64,000 bases of DNA from Nocardia abscessus (GCF_015477775.1 NZ_JADLQO010000011.1:228883-292882), one strand, 5' to 3'; positions 41,525-50,701 are shown, counted from the stretch's first letter. Notes: a model not told the origin generated them from the letters alone. A program made the numbers and translations.

Positions 41525-42892
41525 CTACGCCGATGCGGTCCTCGCCGCGATCCGCCCCACCAACCAGGCCGTCGTCAGCGCCGCCAGGAACGACAGCAGC
41601 GAAGCGCTCATCCACGCCTGCTCGGTGAAGTGCACGGCCTGCCGGACTCGATCCCAGAATTCGGTCCAGATCCCGGCGTCACCGGGATTGACCAGTTGAT
41701 ACACCGCGAACCCGGCCAGCCACGCGACGACCATTCCCCACCGCGCCGGAGCGTCGCTCGCTGTGTTCCACTCGCCGCCCGCGCGCAGGAAGAAGTCGGC
41801 GACCAGCACCCCCAGCAGCGGCACGAAGACCGAGCCGATGAGCCCGAGGAATCCGAAGTAGTTCGCCATGTCCAACCAAAGGGCCAGCACCGTGATCAGG
41901 GTGCCGAGGCCGATCGAGAGCACACGGCGGTCGACGCGCGGTGCGAGATTCTGGATCGACACGGCGGTGGAGTAGACATTGGCGAAGGATTGGTCCGCCT
42001 CCCGCAGCACGAAGACGAAGAAGAACAGCGCGCCGAGGCTCACCTGCAGGAACGCCGCGTACGGTCCGTCCGAGCCGGTCGCGAGCGCCAGCGCGAAGAG
42101 ACCGAGGACGTAGGCGATGATCTGGGTGAGCGCGTACGCGCCGCCGGCCGCACCGAATGCCGAGCGTCCGCTGCGGGCGTGCCGGGTGTAGTCGGCCGCG
42201 ACCGGTACCCAGGAAATCGAGACGGCCAAGGCGGCATCGGTCGCGATCCAGAAGAGGTTCCAGTCGACGCCGAACGGCCCGCCACCGCTGGGCCCCGGGT
42301 TCGCCCGCAGATCGGGCAAGCCTGCCCGGAAGAACTGCACATAGAACCAGACCAGGGCGATCACGACACCGGCGGTCACGAATCTGCGCAGCAGTCGGAC
42401 CGATCCGAGCGGCCAGATCGTGAGAACCGTCGTCAGCACACCGGCGGCTACCACGTAGAGCCAATGCGGGCCGCCGCCGAAGAGTTCTTCGGCCGCGTCG
42501 CCGATGACGATCAGCTCGAAAGTTCCCCAGCCGAGCAATTGAGCGATGTTGAGCACCGTGGGCAGATAACTGAGTCGCGCGCCGAACAGCCCGCGCAGCA
42601 GGACCATCGCGGGTTGCCCGGTACGCGCGCCGGTCAGCGCCGCCGCGCCGAGCATCAGTCCGCCCACCACCGTGCCGAGGACGGTTGCCAGAATGCCTGC
42701 CGCGATCGAGATCTGCGCGGCGCCCTCGGCGTTGGGTGCGAGCACCGTGTACGCACCGGAGAACGCGAAGAGGCTGACGCCCAGGTTGGCCCAGAACGCG
42801 CTCTGGTCCCAGAACGAGAGCACCTTCGGTGCGGGCTGCTCGAGAGTCAGCGGGGCTTCCTGCCCCGCGGCGGCGCGGGTCGACGACGACAT
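41525..42892 (-). CDS. cytX: NCS1-family HMP (thiamine precursor) transporter CytX
   Basis: A 455-residue permease with about 12 membrane helices. The NCS1 pattern is seen in 'FWDQSAFWANLGVSLFAFSGAYTVLAP', 'RTGQPAMVLLRGLFGARLSYLP' and 'VPVAADYTRHARSGRSAF'. NCS1 members carry purines, pyrimidines or thiamine precursors. The TPP riboswitch directly upstream identifies this one as CytX, the putative importer of hydroxymethylpyrimidine. AGGGAG of the riboswitch end serves as ribosome site 10-11 nt before ATG 42892, so control is likely translational. Confidence 0.9.
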   Translation of the reverse strand: MSSSTRAAAGQEAPLTLEQPAPKVLSFWDQSAFWANLGVSLFAFSGAYTVLAPNAEGAAQISIAAGILATVLGTVVGGLMLGAAALTGARTGQPAMVLLRGLFGARLSYLPTVLNIAQLLGWGTFELIVIGDAAEELFGGGPHWLYVVAAGVLTTVLTIWPLGSVRLLRRFVTAGVVIALVWFYVQFFRAGLPDLRANPGPSGGGPFGVDWNLFWIATDAALAVSISWVPVAADYTRHARSGRSAFGAAGGAYALTQIIAYVLGLFALALATGSDGPYAAFLQVSLGALFFFVFVLREADQSFANVYSTAVSIQNLAPRVDRRVLSIGLGTLITVLALWLDMANYFGFLGLIGSVFVPLLGVLVADFFLRAGGEWNTASDAPARWGMVVAWLAGFAVYQLVNPGDAGIWTEFWDRVRQAVHFTEQAWMSASLLSFLAALTTAWLVGRIAARTASA

Positions 42893-42902
42893 GACGGAAA
42901 CG

Positions 42903-42994
42903 CTCTCCCTACGCCGGCATTACCCGGACAGGTTCATGCGGTCGGCGAAGCGTGCGGTGCGCCCTCTCAGCCCGGCCGTGCCCGAGCTCCCGCG
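42903..42994 (-). promoter_or_regulatory. TPP (THI-box) riboswitch
   Basis: On the minus strand, GGGAGCTCGGGCAC opens the aptamer, CTGAGAGGGCGC (42970-42965 and on) is the conserved P2/P3 core, and CCGGGTAATGCCGGCG (about 42926-42911) is the P4/P5 signature. The closing GTAGGGAGAG pairs with the start and contains the cytX ribosome site. Thiamine pyrophosphate would lower expression of the cytX-DUF72-LOG operon. Confidence 0.95.
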
Positions 42995-43064
42995 GTGAAG
43001 TGATTCCGGCGAATAGTACACCCGCACCACTTCCCGTGACCGGCGGTGAAAGCCGAGCAGCGTC

Positions 43065-43460
43065 TCAGCCCATGAGGAACGAGGCGGCGAACCAGGCGAG
43101 CACGACCAGGACGGCGCCGATCAGCGCACCCGGGAACAGTGCCCGTCCCTGCCGGGCCGCCATACCCGAGAGCAACGCGCCCACGGCGAATCCGACGATT
43201 CCGCCGCCGACCATGATCCAGACGCCTGCACTGGTGTCGACCCGGCACTCCGGCTTGGAGTCGCAGATCCCGCCCGCCATCAGGAACCACGGCGCGAGGA
43301 CCGCCGACATGGCGGCCAGCGTCGCGGGCAGCAACCACAGCAGTGCGCTGAGGACGAGATCCGCGCTGCGGGGCGGTTCGACCGCGCGTGTCTCGGGCTC
43401 GCGCGTCGGATAGCCGGAGGGCGTCGTGCTTTGGGGCACCTGGTTCAGGTAACCGTGCAT
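43065..43460 (-). CDS. Small membrane protein, unknown function
   Basis: A 131-residue protein. Residues 1-30 are polar ('QVPQSTTPSGYPTREPETR'). Three membrane segments follow: 'LVLSALLWLLPATLAAMSAVLAPWFLMAGG', 'VWIMVGGGIVGFAVGALLSGMA' and 'LFPGALIGAVLVVLAWFAASFLMG'. The outer loop after the first segment has two Cys ('ICDSKPECRVDTS'), possibly a disulfide. No family is recognised. It lies upstream of the riboswitch in the same direction but is separated by 70 bp. Confidence 0.65.
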   Translation of the reverse strand: MHGYLNQVPQSTTPSGYPTREPETRAVEPPRSADLVLSALLWLLPATLAAMSAVLAPWFLMAGGICDSKPECRVDTSAGVWIMVGGGIVGFAVGALLSGMAARQGRALFPGALIGAVLVVLAWFAASFLMG

Positions 43461-43955
43461 CGTGTCTCGCTATCGCTTGTCGGTGGAGGCGACCGGGCCG
43501 ATGGAAGTTATACACCAGCCCCCGGCACGCCGAAGTGCTTGTGTTCCCGGTATTGCGAGCGCGCGGTGGCCTACCGGCCTCGGGCGGAGCGGCGATGCCG
43601 TTCCCGCCGATCTGCGACGGATACCGCAGCGCCGTCGGGGAATTCGGTGTCGGCCGAGCGTAGGACGATCAACCGTCGGTGACCGTCACGCGAGCGACGG
43701 TGCCGGATCGCCCGCGCCGCGGTCTCGAATTCGGTTGCCGCGCGCAAGGAGCGGTCGTATCGCCGCAGGTCGTCCGCTACTACCGATGTCCGTGACCTAC
43801 CTACCCGGCCATCCTGTGTGTCGATCCGCTCGCGGTCGGGGCGACGCGTCGCATCGGTGCACCGCACGGATCGAACGACAGCGGCGTTGCGACGGTGCGC
43901 GTCGAGCTCGCCCGAGCGCACTCGCCGAAGACGCTTCTACTGTGGGAGTCACGCG
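43461..43955. other. Intergenic stretch before the P450 gene
   Basis: About 495 bp. A minus-strand frame (about 43571-43790) encodes an Arg-rich helical peptide ('LRRYDRSLRAATEFETAARA') that could be a small gene or remnant, but no start with ribosome site is seen. I do not annotate a gene. The P450 promoter should lie in its right half. Confidence 0.4.
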
Positions 43956-45200
43956 TTGACCACGCCCCGAGACCTCGATCAGACCGCGCACCATCACGGC
44001 TCGCCCATCGGCACCGCCGTCGAGCGGGTAGCGCTGTATTCTCCGGAGTTCGCGGCCGATCCGCAGCGCGCCTATCGGGAAATGCGCGCCCGCTACGGTT
44101 CGATGGCGCCGGTCGAGCTGGCGCCGGGCGTGCCTGCGACTTTGGTGCTCAGCTATCACACCGCCGTGCGAATCATGCACGATCCGGAGCACTTTCCCGC
44201 CGACCCGCGCACCTGGCAGGCGAACGTCCCCGCCGATTGCCCGGTGCTGCCGGTGCTGGAGTGGCGACCCAACGCCATGCGCAGCACGGGCGAGGCACAC
44301 GCCCGCTACCGTCAGGCCAATACGGCGAGCATCAACGCCGTCGACCTGCACGTCCTGCATGCCACGGTGGAGCGGATCGCGGTTCCGCTGATCAATTCCT
44401 TCTGCCAGGCGGGCAGCGCGGATCTGGTCTCGCAGTACGCGTTTCCGCTCGCCTTCGCGGCGATCAACGCCATGCTCGGCTGCCCGCCGGAGATCGGGCA
44501 GGAGGTCGCCGCCGCGACCGCCGCCGTGTTCGACGGCGTGGACGCCGAGGAGGGCAATCGGATGCTCGGCAGCGCACTGCTGCGGCTGCTCGAACTCAAG
44601 CGCGCCCAGCCGGGCGAGGACGTCACCACCCGGCTGCTGCGGCATCCGGCCGGCTTGGACGACGCGGAGATGATCCACCAGCTCGTCGTGCTCTACGGCG
44701 CGGGCATCGAACCGCTGCAGAACCTGATCATCAACACCCTGCTGCTGATCCTCACCGACGATCGGTTCGGCGGCGAAGTCCTCGGCGGGAGCCTGTCCAC
44801 CCGCGACGCGCTGGACGAGGTGTTGTTCACCGACCCGCCGATGGCCAACTTCTCGGTCACTTATCCGCGTCAGCCGATCCTGATCGACCATGTGTGGTTG
44901 CCCGCCCACCAGCCGGTCGTCATCAGCTTCGCGGCCTGCAACAACGATCCGGCGATCAGCGGAAACAACCACAGCGGCAACCGTTCGCATCTGGCTTGGG
45001 GCGCCGGACCGCACGCTTGCCCCGCCCGCAGCCCGGCATATCTGATCGCTCAGGACGCGGTCGACCAGTTGCTGGACGCGTTGCCGGAGTTGCGGCCTGC
45101 CGTGCCGATCCACGAATTGAGCTGGCGGCCGGGGCCTTTCCACCGAGCCCTGGCCGAACTCCCGGTGGTGTTCCCCCCAACGCCGCCCTGGCAGCCCTGA
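43956..45200 (+). CDS. Cytochrome P450, CYP157-like, lacking the ExxR motif
   Basis: A 414-residue P450. The heme loop is 'SHLAWGAGPHACPARSP' with thiolate Cys355. Two hallmarks are unusual. The K-helix ExxR reads E288-V-L-F291 ('LDEVLFTDPP'), so the Arg is missing. The I-helix reads 'YGAGIEPLQN' instead of AGxDTT. This set fits the actinobacterial CYP157 family, known for lacking ExxR. TTG 43956 has GGGAG 7 nt upstream. It is the left-most gene of the biosynthetic region and may oxidise a cluster intermediate, but it could also belong to an unrelated unit. Confidence 0.85.
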   Translation: MTTPRDLDQTAHHHGSPIGTAVERVALYSPEFAADPQRAYREMRARYGSMAPVELAPGVPATLVLSYHTAVRIMHDPEHFPADPRTWQANVPADCPVLPVLEWRPNAMRSTGEAHARYRQANTASINAVDLHVLHATVERIAVPLINSFCQAGSADLVSQYAFPLAFAAINAMLGCPPEIGQEVAAATAAVFDGVDAEEGNRMLGSALLRLLELKRAQPGEDVTTRLLRHPAGLDDAEMIHQLVVLYGAGIEPLQNLIINTLLLILTDDRFGGEVLGGSLSTRDALDEVLFTDPPMANFSVTYPRQPILIDHVWLPAHQPVVISFAACNNDPAISGNNHSGNRSHLAWGAGPHACPARSPAYLIAQDAVDQLLDALPELRPAVPIHELSWRPGPFHRALAELPVVFPPTPPWQP

Positions 45201-45218
45201 AACTCGGGCGGGGATCGG

Positions 45219-46421
45219 TCAAGACGGCACGCTCGCGGCGAACCGAGCCAGGTTGGCCGGTCGCGCGAAGGTGTCGGCAAAGGCGTCGGCCAGTGTCGCG
45301 TCGTGCTGGGCGGCCAGCATCATCTCCTGCATCGCGGGGGGCGGATCGAGCACCGTCGCCGTCCACCGCGCGGCCGGGTGCGCGACGGCCGCGAGCCAGG
45401 GGGCGGCCGCCCATTCCATCCAGGCACTGTCGTAGGGACCGTCCGGAGCGTGCAGGATCGCTTCGCCGTAGCGGATCGCGCAGTGCACGGCGTTGTTGGC
45501 GCCTTGTGCGCCGCCCGGGTCCATCCGGCAGAGGACGTCGCCGCCGCCCAGCACCGGCCTGCCCGACGGCAGCATGCCCACCGGCCTGCGCATGGCCGGA
45601 GTCACCGCGCCAACCAGCGTCGCCCCGGCATCGGTCGGTTCGGCGTGCCGGTACCGGTCGGCGATCGCGGCGGGCAAGTGCGCCTCGAGCAGTCGTCTGG
45701 CCTGCGACCAGCGTTGCGCGGGTGTGCCGTGCTGGTCGAACACGTCCAGCGCGCCACCCGGCCGCGCCTCGAAAAGAAGCATCTCGCAGCGGCGCTCCTG
45801 CCCCGGCCGCCCGGTCAGGCCGGGATAGGAGATCACTTCACCGTGCTCGGGCATCGCGGTGTAGGAGCCGAGGCGTTCCGGGTCCGGCTCGACACCGTCC
45901 AGGTACAGCACGGCGAGCCGCCGCAGGGGCCCGGCGGGCACCGGCCACGCCGGATCGGGCTCGAAGCATTCGGCGAGCTCGCGCCCGGCACGGGTCACCA
46001 CGGTCAACTCGTAGCCCGCGGCGATGCGATCGAGTTCCGGTACCGACGGCGTCGCGATGCGCAGGTCACCGCCCTCGGCCAGGTACTCGGCGAGCCAGCG
46101 CGCGAACACCGTCCGCTGATCCACGCTCTGCGCGGGGCGGGTCAATCGCCCGGTCCAGGTGACCACCGGCGCACGATCGACGACCATGGTGAACCGGATG
46201 CCCTCGATGTTCGGCGCGGTCGAGCGCCAGAAACCGAGGCCGAGGTCGGCTTCCAGGTCCAGCGTCGCCGGGAACTTGACCTGGGTGCTGGTCACTGTGC
46301 CCGCGAGGACCGCCTCGGCGTCGCGATCGGTCACCAGCGTGACGGGACGGCCGCCGCGCAGCAGGCGATGGGCGAGGGGTAATCCGCATTCGCCCGCGCC
46401 GAGTACCAGTATCTGTCCCAC
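45219..46421 (-). CDS. FAD-dependent monooxygenase, styrene monooxygenase (StyA)-like
   Basis: A 400-residue flavoprotein. The N-terminal GxGxxG Rossmann motif is 'QILVLGAGECGLPLAHRLL'. The body follows StyA-type monooxygenases ('QVKFPATLDLEADLGLGFW', 'GLTGRPGQERRCEMLLFEA', 'MLPSGRPVLGGGDVLCRMDPGGAQGANNAVHCA', the last being the FAD-phosphate-binding GD motif). Such enzymes epoxidise or hydroxylate with FADH2 from a separate reductase, not seen here. GTG 46421 with AAAGGA 7 nt upstream is the start. Convergent with the P450 and divergent from the LuxR regulator. Confidence 0.8.
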   Translation of the reverse strand: MGQILVLGAGECGLPLAHRLLRGGRPVTLVTDRDAEAVLAGTVTSTQVKFPATLDLEADLGLGFWRSTAPNIEGIRFTMVVDRAPVVTWTGRLTRPAQSVDQRTVFARWLAEYLAEGGDLRIATPSVPELDRIAAGYELTVVTRAGRELAECFEPDPAWPVPAGPLRRLAVLYLDGVEPDPERLGSYTAMPEHGEVISYPGLTGRPGQERRCEMLLFEARPGGALDVFDQHGTPAQRWSQARRLLEAHLPAAIADRYRHAEPTDAGATLVGAVTPAMRRPVGMLPSGRPVLGGGDVLCRMDPGGAQGANNAVHCAIRYGEAILHAPDGPYDSAWMEWAAAPWLAAVAHPAARWTATVLDPPPAMQEMMLAAQHDATLADAFADTFARPANLARFAASVPS

Positions 46422-46546
46422 CGTGGTGTCCTTTCGGTCGTGAGATCGATTGCCGCGATAGCGAAATAGTCCGCGCATAGGTGGGTTCGGCGCATCGGTA
46501 GAGACCCGCGGGCCTTCGGATCGTGATCCGACTACGCTGCCCTGTT

Positions 46547-49096
46547 GTGTCGGTAGGACGTGCGTCGGGCCCGGGGCTGCCGCCCGCGGCCGCCAGCGAT
46601 TTCGTGGGGCGCGAACGTGAGCTGGAGAAGATCGGGATGGCGCTGCTGGGGGGTAGTCGCCTGGTCACGCTGATCGGCGCGGGCGGTATCGGCAAGACCC
46701 GGCTGGCGGCCGAAGCCGTGCACCGGTTCCACAAGGCCCGGCGCGTGCCCGTGCACTGGGTGCGCCTGGCACTGCTGTCCAGAGGCGCCGACGCGGCGGC
46801 GGTCGAGGAACAGGTCGCTCGCTCCTTGATCGACGCCGACTTCTCCGGAAGGTCGGCGTGGGAGGCGGTGCTGGACACCCTGCGCCGCCGTGACGCGGTC
46901 GGGCGCACGCTGCAGACGATCCTGGTGATGGACAACTGTGAGCACGTGCTGGACGGTGCGGGCCGGGTGATCGCCGACCTGCTCGACGCCGCGCCCGGGC
47001 TGACCGTGCTGGCCACCAGCCGGGAGGCGATCGGATGGGTCGACGAGCAATTGGTGCCGGTGCCCGCGCTGTCCGGACAGCAGGCGCTGACCCTGTTCCG
47101 GGCCCGAGCGGGCCTGACCGGGCACACCATCGCCGAGGCCGAGGCCGAGGTGGCCGCGGCGATCTGCCGGCACGTGCACAACCATCCGCTCTACATCCGG
47201 CTGGCCGCCGCACGGTTGGTGCGTCAGCCGCTGCCGATGATCCTGCGCGACCTCAGCGGTGAGGCGAGCGACCGGCGGCTGCGCTGGTCGCCCGGCCCCC
47301 GGGTCGGCGCCGACACGCGCCACCAGGGCATTCGCGACGTCATCGCCTGGTCGTACGACTTGTGCCGGGACAAGGAGCGGCTGCTGTTCGACCGCCTGTC
47401 GGTGTTCGCGGCCGGGTACGACGTCGACCACGAGAGCGCGGAAGCGCTGGACGTCGGCGCGGAGCTGGAGGCGATCGAGGCGGTCTGCGCCGACGACGAC
47501 CCTGGCGGTCCGGACGGCCTGGCTCGCGCCGAGATCGAAGGCCTGCTGGAGCGACTGGCGGACCAATCGCTGGTATCGGTCCACCTGACCCCGACCACGG
47601 TGCGCTACTCGCTGCTGGAGAGCTTCCGTGTGTTCGCCCAGCAGCGCCTGGGCGAACACGACGGCGAACGCGCACGGCTGGAGCGCAGGCACCGTCGCTA
47701 CTACCGCGACAAAGTCGTCGCCGCTCGAGCCGGATGGTTCGGCCCGGCCGAGCAGGAGCTGCTGGATTGGGCGCGGGCGGCGTGGGACAACCTGCTGTGC
47801 GCCATGGCGGGCAGCCTCGCCACGCCCGAGGAGGCCGCGGTCGGGTTGGAGATCGCGGTCGGGCTGATCGCGCTGCGCAGCCCGTTCTTCACCGGCTCGC
47901 TGCGCGAACCGCGCCGGTGGGCCGAGCGCACGCTGGCCGCCGGCCGGGACCTCGGCACCCAGCCGGTGCCGTTGCAGCTCACGGCGATGTCGCTGATCGC
48001 CTGGATCAGCCTGTGCCAGGGCATGCACCACGACGCCGAGCGGATGCTCGACGAGTGCGTCGCGCTGTGCGTACCGGACGCCGCGGCCCGGTCGAGGTGG
48101 CGTGAGCAGCCCGACCTCGACCTCGATCTGCCCGCTCCGGTCGAATACGCCAGGGGCGCCGAGCTCATGCTGGTGCACCGCGACGTGCGCGCGATCGCGG
48201 TCCTGGCCCGCGCCAGGGCGAGATTCGCCATGGACGGAGAACACGGCCCCGCCGCGATGGCCGAGCTGTTCGAGGCGCTGGCCGGGGCGTTGCTCGGCAC
48301 GCCCGCGCAAGCGCTGGAGATCGCCCGGCGGCATCTGGACCACGCGGAGCGCTCCGGGGCGCGGTGGGCGGCGTCCTGGGCGGGCCTGGTCTGGGCGATC
48401 GCGCTGACCAAACACGGCGACCCGAGCGAAGCGGCGGTCGTGGTGCGGACGTCGCTGACGACGCAGCTCGCGATGCGGGATCAGTGGGGAGTGGTGTGGG
48501 CCGTCCACATCCGCGCCTGGACGCTGGCGCGCCTGATCCGCGACGCGAACGGCGAGCGCTCCGATGCCGTGACGGGTTGGGCGCGCGACATCGCGCGGCT
48601 CACCGGCGGCGGCGCCACACTGCGGGACCGGATCGGCGTGGACATCGCCAATCTCGGCCCGTTCGCCACCGAGACCGACATCGCCACCGAGGCCGCCCGA
48701 GCGGTCCTGGGAGAGACCGCCTTCGCGGAGGCGGAGCGAGAGGGCGCGCTGCTGCGCCCGGAACTGGGCGAGGTGGCGCAGCTGGCGCTGGGGAACCTGT
48801 CACTGGACCGACTGCCCCTCGAGCATCCGGTGCGGCGCAGCCGCCCCTCGCGCTGGCCGGATCTGTCGGCGGCCGAACAGGACGTGGCCGTGCTGGCGGC
48901 GGCGGGCTGGACCAACACCGCCATCGCCGCCCGGCGCGGCAGCTCGTTCAAGACCGTCGACGCCCAGATGGCGGCGATCCTGCAGAAACTGATGATCGGC
49001 TCGCGCGAGGACATCAGCCGCCTCGTGCCCGCCGACCGGCAGGCCGAGGTGACCGAGGAGGCGGCGCGGAAACCGCAGCGTGCCCGGCGCTCGTAA
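46547..49096 (+). CDS. Large ATPase-LuxR transcriptional regulator
   Basis: An 849-residue regulator. The NTPase domain begins with 'DFVGRERELEKIGMALL' and has Walker A 'LIGAGGIGKTRLA' and Walker B-like 'TILVMDNCEHVL'. A winged helix, a helical repeat middle (about residues 340-740) and a C-terminal LuxR HTH follow ('LSAAEQDVAVLAAAGWTNTAIAARRGSSFKTVDAQMAAILQKL'). TACGCT at 46533-46538, 8 nt before GTG 46547, supports a leaderless start; GTG 46523 is the alternative. It faces the PKS operon and is a candidate cluster activator. Confidence 0.85.
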   Translation: MSVGRASGPGLPPAAASDFVGRERELEKIGMALLGGSRLVTLIGAGGIGKTRLAAEAVHRFHKARRVPVHWVRLALLSRGADAAAVEEQVARSLIDADFSGRSAWEAVLDTLRRRDAVGRTLQTILVMDNCEHVLDGAGRVIADLLDAAPGLTVLATSREAIGWVDEQLVPVPALSGQQALTLFRARAGLTGHTIAEAEAEVAAAICRHVHNHPLYIRLAAARLVRQPLPMILRDLSGEASDRRLRWSPGPRVGADTRHQGIRDVIAWSYDLCRDKERLLFDRLSVFAAGYDVDHESAEALDVGAELEAIEAVCADDDPGGPDGLARAEIEGLLERLADQSLVSVHLTPTTVRYSLLESFRVFAQQRLGEHDGERARLERRHRRYYRDKVVAARAGWFGPAEQELLDWARAAWDNLLCAMAGSLATPEEAAVGLEIAVGLIALRSPFFTGSLREPRRWAERTLAAGRDLGTQPVPLQLTAMSLIAWISLCQGMHHDAERMLDECVALCVPDAAARSRWREQPDLDLDLPAPVEYARGAELMLVHRDVRAIAVLARARARFAMDGEHGPAAMAELFEALAGALLGTPAQALEIARRHLDHAERSGARWAASWAGLVWAIALTKHGDPSEAAVVVRTSLTTQLAMRDQWGVVWAVHIRAWTLARLIRDANGERSDAVTGWARDIARLTGGGATLRDRIGVDIANLGPFATETDIATEAARAVLGETAFAEAEREGALLRPELGEVAQLALGNLSLDRLPLEHPVRRSRPSRWPDLSAAEQDVAVLAAAGWTNTAIAARRGSSFKTVDAQMAAILQKLMIGSREDISRLVPADRQAEVTEEAARKPQRARRS

Positions 49097-49202
49097 GTAG
49101 CCGAGACGCTGGGCCGCGGTGGCCGGTATGCGTCCGGAGCCGGAGGGGATGGTGTCTCGGCGGTGACGCCACCCCGTCCGGACCTGCCGCGGCGACCGGT
49201 GA

Positions 49203-49880
49203 TTACTCGTCCCGTTTGCGCGCGGTGATCTGAATGCCGGGCTCACCCGCGATCCGGCGCACCGTGGCGTCGGTGACGGGGAGATCGGCGACGAGTTCGC
49301 GGCCGTCCTCCAGGTCGATGCCGTAGCCGGCGATGTAGGTGCGGAAGAACGGCAGGCAGGCCCGCGCCATCGGCTGCGGCAGCTTCCAGCGGTCGACGAA
49401 GGAGCGGGCGTCCTCGAAGGTGCAACCGCGGTCGGCCTCGATGACCAGCAGCAGGCCACCGGGCCGCAGCACCCGGAGCATCTCCGCGAGCCCCTTGCGC
49501 TGATTAGGCCAGTGCTTGATCGAACCCGAGCTGATCACCGCGTCGTAGGCGGCGTCGGGGAACGGCAGGTCCATCGCCGATCCCTCCCGGAACTGGATGC
49601 GGCTGCCCAGGGCGGCACCGCGTTTGCGAGCCCGGCGTACCTGTTGCGGCGAGAGGTCGATGCCGGTCAGCCGCAGCGTCGTCCCCGTGGTGGCCAGCCC
49701 GACCGCGAGTTGCCCACCGCCGCAACCGACGTCGAGCACCTGCGCGCCGTCGTCGAGCTGGGCGACGATGTCGTCGAACAGGGTCGGGGTCATCTCCCGG
49801 ACGGCGTCGGAGATGAAGTTGTCGTAGAACCACGAGTCGATCGGGTTGTAGCGCTTGGTCTTGTCCAGCAGGACGGTCAT
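49203..49880 (-). CDS. Class I SAM-dependent methyltransferase (PKS cluster)
   Basis: A 225-residue methyltransferase. Motif I is 'AQVLDVGCGGGQLAVGLA', motif II 'RLTGIDLSPQQVRRAR', the post-I acid 'FREGSAMDLPFPDAAYDAVISSGSIKHW' and motif III 'MLRVLRPGGLLLVIEADRG'. The His in 'SIKHWPN' lies where ubiquinone/menaquinone-type enzymes have one. AGGAGCACGCC precedes ATG 49880. It is the last gene of the operon, 9 bp after the ATPase gene, and probably O- or C-methylates the product. Confidence 0.85.
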   Translation of the reverse strand: MTVLLDKTKRYNPIDSWFYDNFISDAVREMTPTLFDDIVAQLDDGAQVLDVGCGGGQLAVGLATTGTTLRLTGIDLSPQQVRRARKRGAALGSRIQFREGSAMDLPFPDAAYDAVISSGSIKHWPNQRKGLAEMLRVLRPGGLLLVIEADRGCTFEDARSFVDRWKLPQPMARACLPFFRTYIAGYGIDLEDGRELVADLPVTDATVRRIAGEPGIQITARKRDE

Positions 49881-49889
49881 GGCGTGCTC

Positions 49890-50666
49890 CTAAACGCGGG
49901 TGGCGAACTTGATCTTGCGGCGGAGAGTGTTCGGCTGTTGCTGGGCGATGATCGTTTCCTGGACGCGCTCACGGCTGCTGCGCACGATCTCCATCGCCTC
50001 CTTCACCGCGACGTCGATGTCCATCACGGTGGGGATGTCGAGCATCGAGACGATCGATTCCAGGCGCTGTTGCGGCGTGCCGCGCACCGTCACCACCGGC
50101 TGCCCGAGCTCGCTGATCGCGTGCAGCAGTTGCCGATCGGAGATGGCGCGGTAGCGCTCGTCGACCGGACGGTGGCCGTCGGGGTCCATCGGCACCTCCA
50201 CCGGAAGGTGGAAGAAGATGTCGTAGTTCTGCCGGGCCCGCTGCCGGGCCATGTCGCCGTAGGCGTTGAGATAGCGGCGATAGAACGGCCGGCCGGGCAG
50301 GGTGATGGTGTTCTTGACGGCTTTGTGCCATCGGGTCGACCCGGGGTTGGGTCCGGTGACGAGCCGCGTGGTGCCGTAGATCCACTCGTTGAGCACCGAG
50401 CCGTCGGCGATGAATCCGCCTTGCGCGTCGAGGATCGCCTCGGCCTGGATGCGCAACTCCAACCTGCGGAAACCGAGCGCCATCAGCTCGGTGGTGCTCA
50501 GGTCCTGGAATCGCATGCCAGGGTAGAGCTCGGTGACCACCTCGCGGGCGGAGGAGGCGTCCACCCGGGGGATACCGGTCAGCAGCGACAGCGCCGTGGA
50601 AGTCGTGGTCTTTCCGGTGGAGTAGGTCCCGGAGATGACGATGCGTCGATAATTGTTTCCCGACAT
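49890..50666 (-). CDS. P-loop ATPase/kinase-like protein in the PKS operon
   Basis: A 258-residue P-loop NTPase. Walker A is 'RIVISGTYSTGKTTTS', with a NadR/deoxynucleoside-kinase-like fold: 'GIPRVDASSAREVVTELYP', 'EAILDAQGGFIADGSVLNEW' (Asp acid) and a lid region 'PVDERYRAISDRQLLHAI'. Such AAA/NadR-like proteins occur in biosynthetic clusters as small-molecule kinases. In this context it could phosphorylate a sugar-derived precursor. AAAGG precedes ATG 50666. It lies 35 bp after the AvrD gene and 9 bp before the methyltransferase. Confidence 0.75.
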   Translation of the reverse strand: MSGNNYRRIVISGTYSTGKTTTSTALSLLTGIPRVDASSAREVVTELYPGMRFQDLSTTELMALGFRRLELRIQAEAILDAQGGFIADGSVLNEWIYGTTRLVTGPNPGSTRWHKAVKNTITLPGRPFYRRYLNAYGDMARQRARQNYDIFFHLPVEVPMDPDGHRPVDERYRAISDRQLLHAISELGQPVVTVRGTPQQRLESIVSMLDIPTVMDIDVAVKEAMEIVRSSRERVQETIIAQQQPNTLRRKIKFATRV

Positions 50667-50701
50667 GGGAATGCCTTTCTGAGCGTTCGAGGATGCGCGG
50701 G

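Noticed and set aside
40859..43003. A 714-codon plus-strand open frame across cytX and DUF72
   Set aside because: Shadow of two minus-strand genes with clear families and a TPP riboswitch; composition is Arg/Glu/His-rich with no motif.
43571..43790. Small Arg-rich minus-strand gene before the P450
   Set aside because: Helical but without start codon plus ribosome site; kept only as a note.
43895..46162. A 755-codon plus-strand open frame over the P450 and StyA-like genes
   Set aside because: Arg/Ala/Pro-rich shadow; the P450 heme motif lies in another frame and StyA motifs on the opposite strand.
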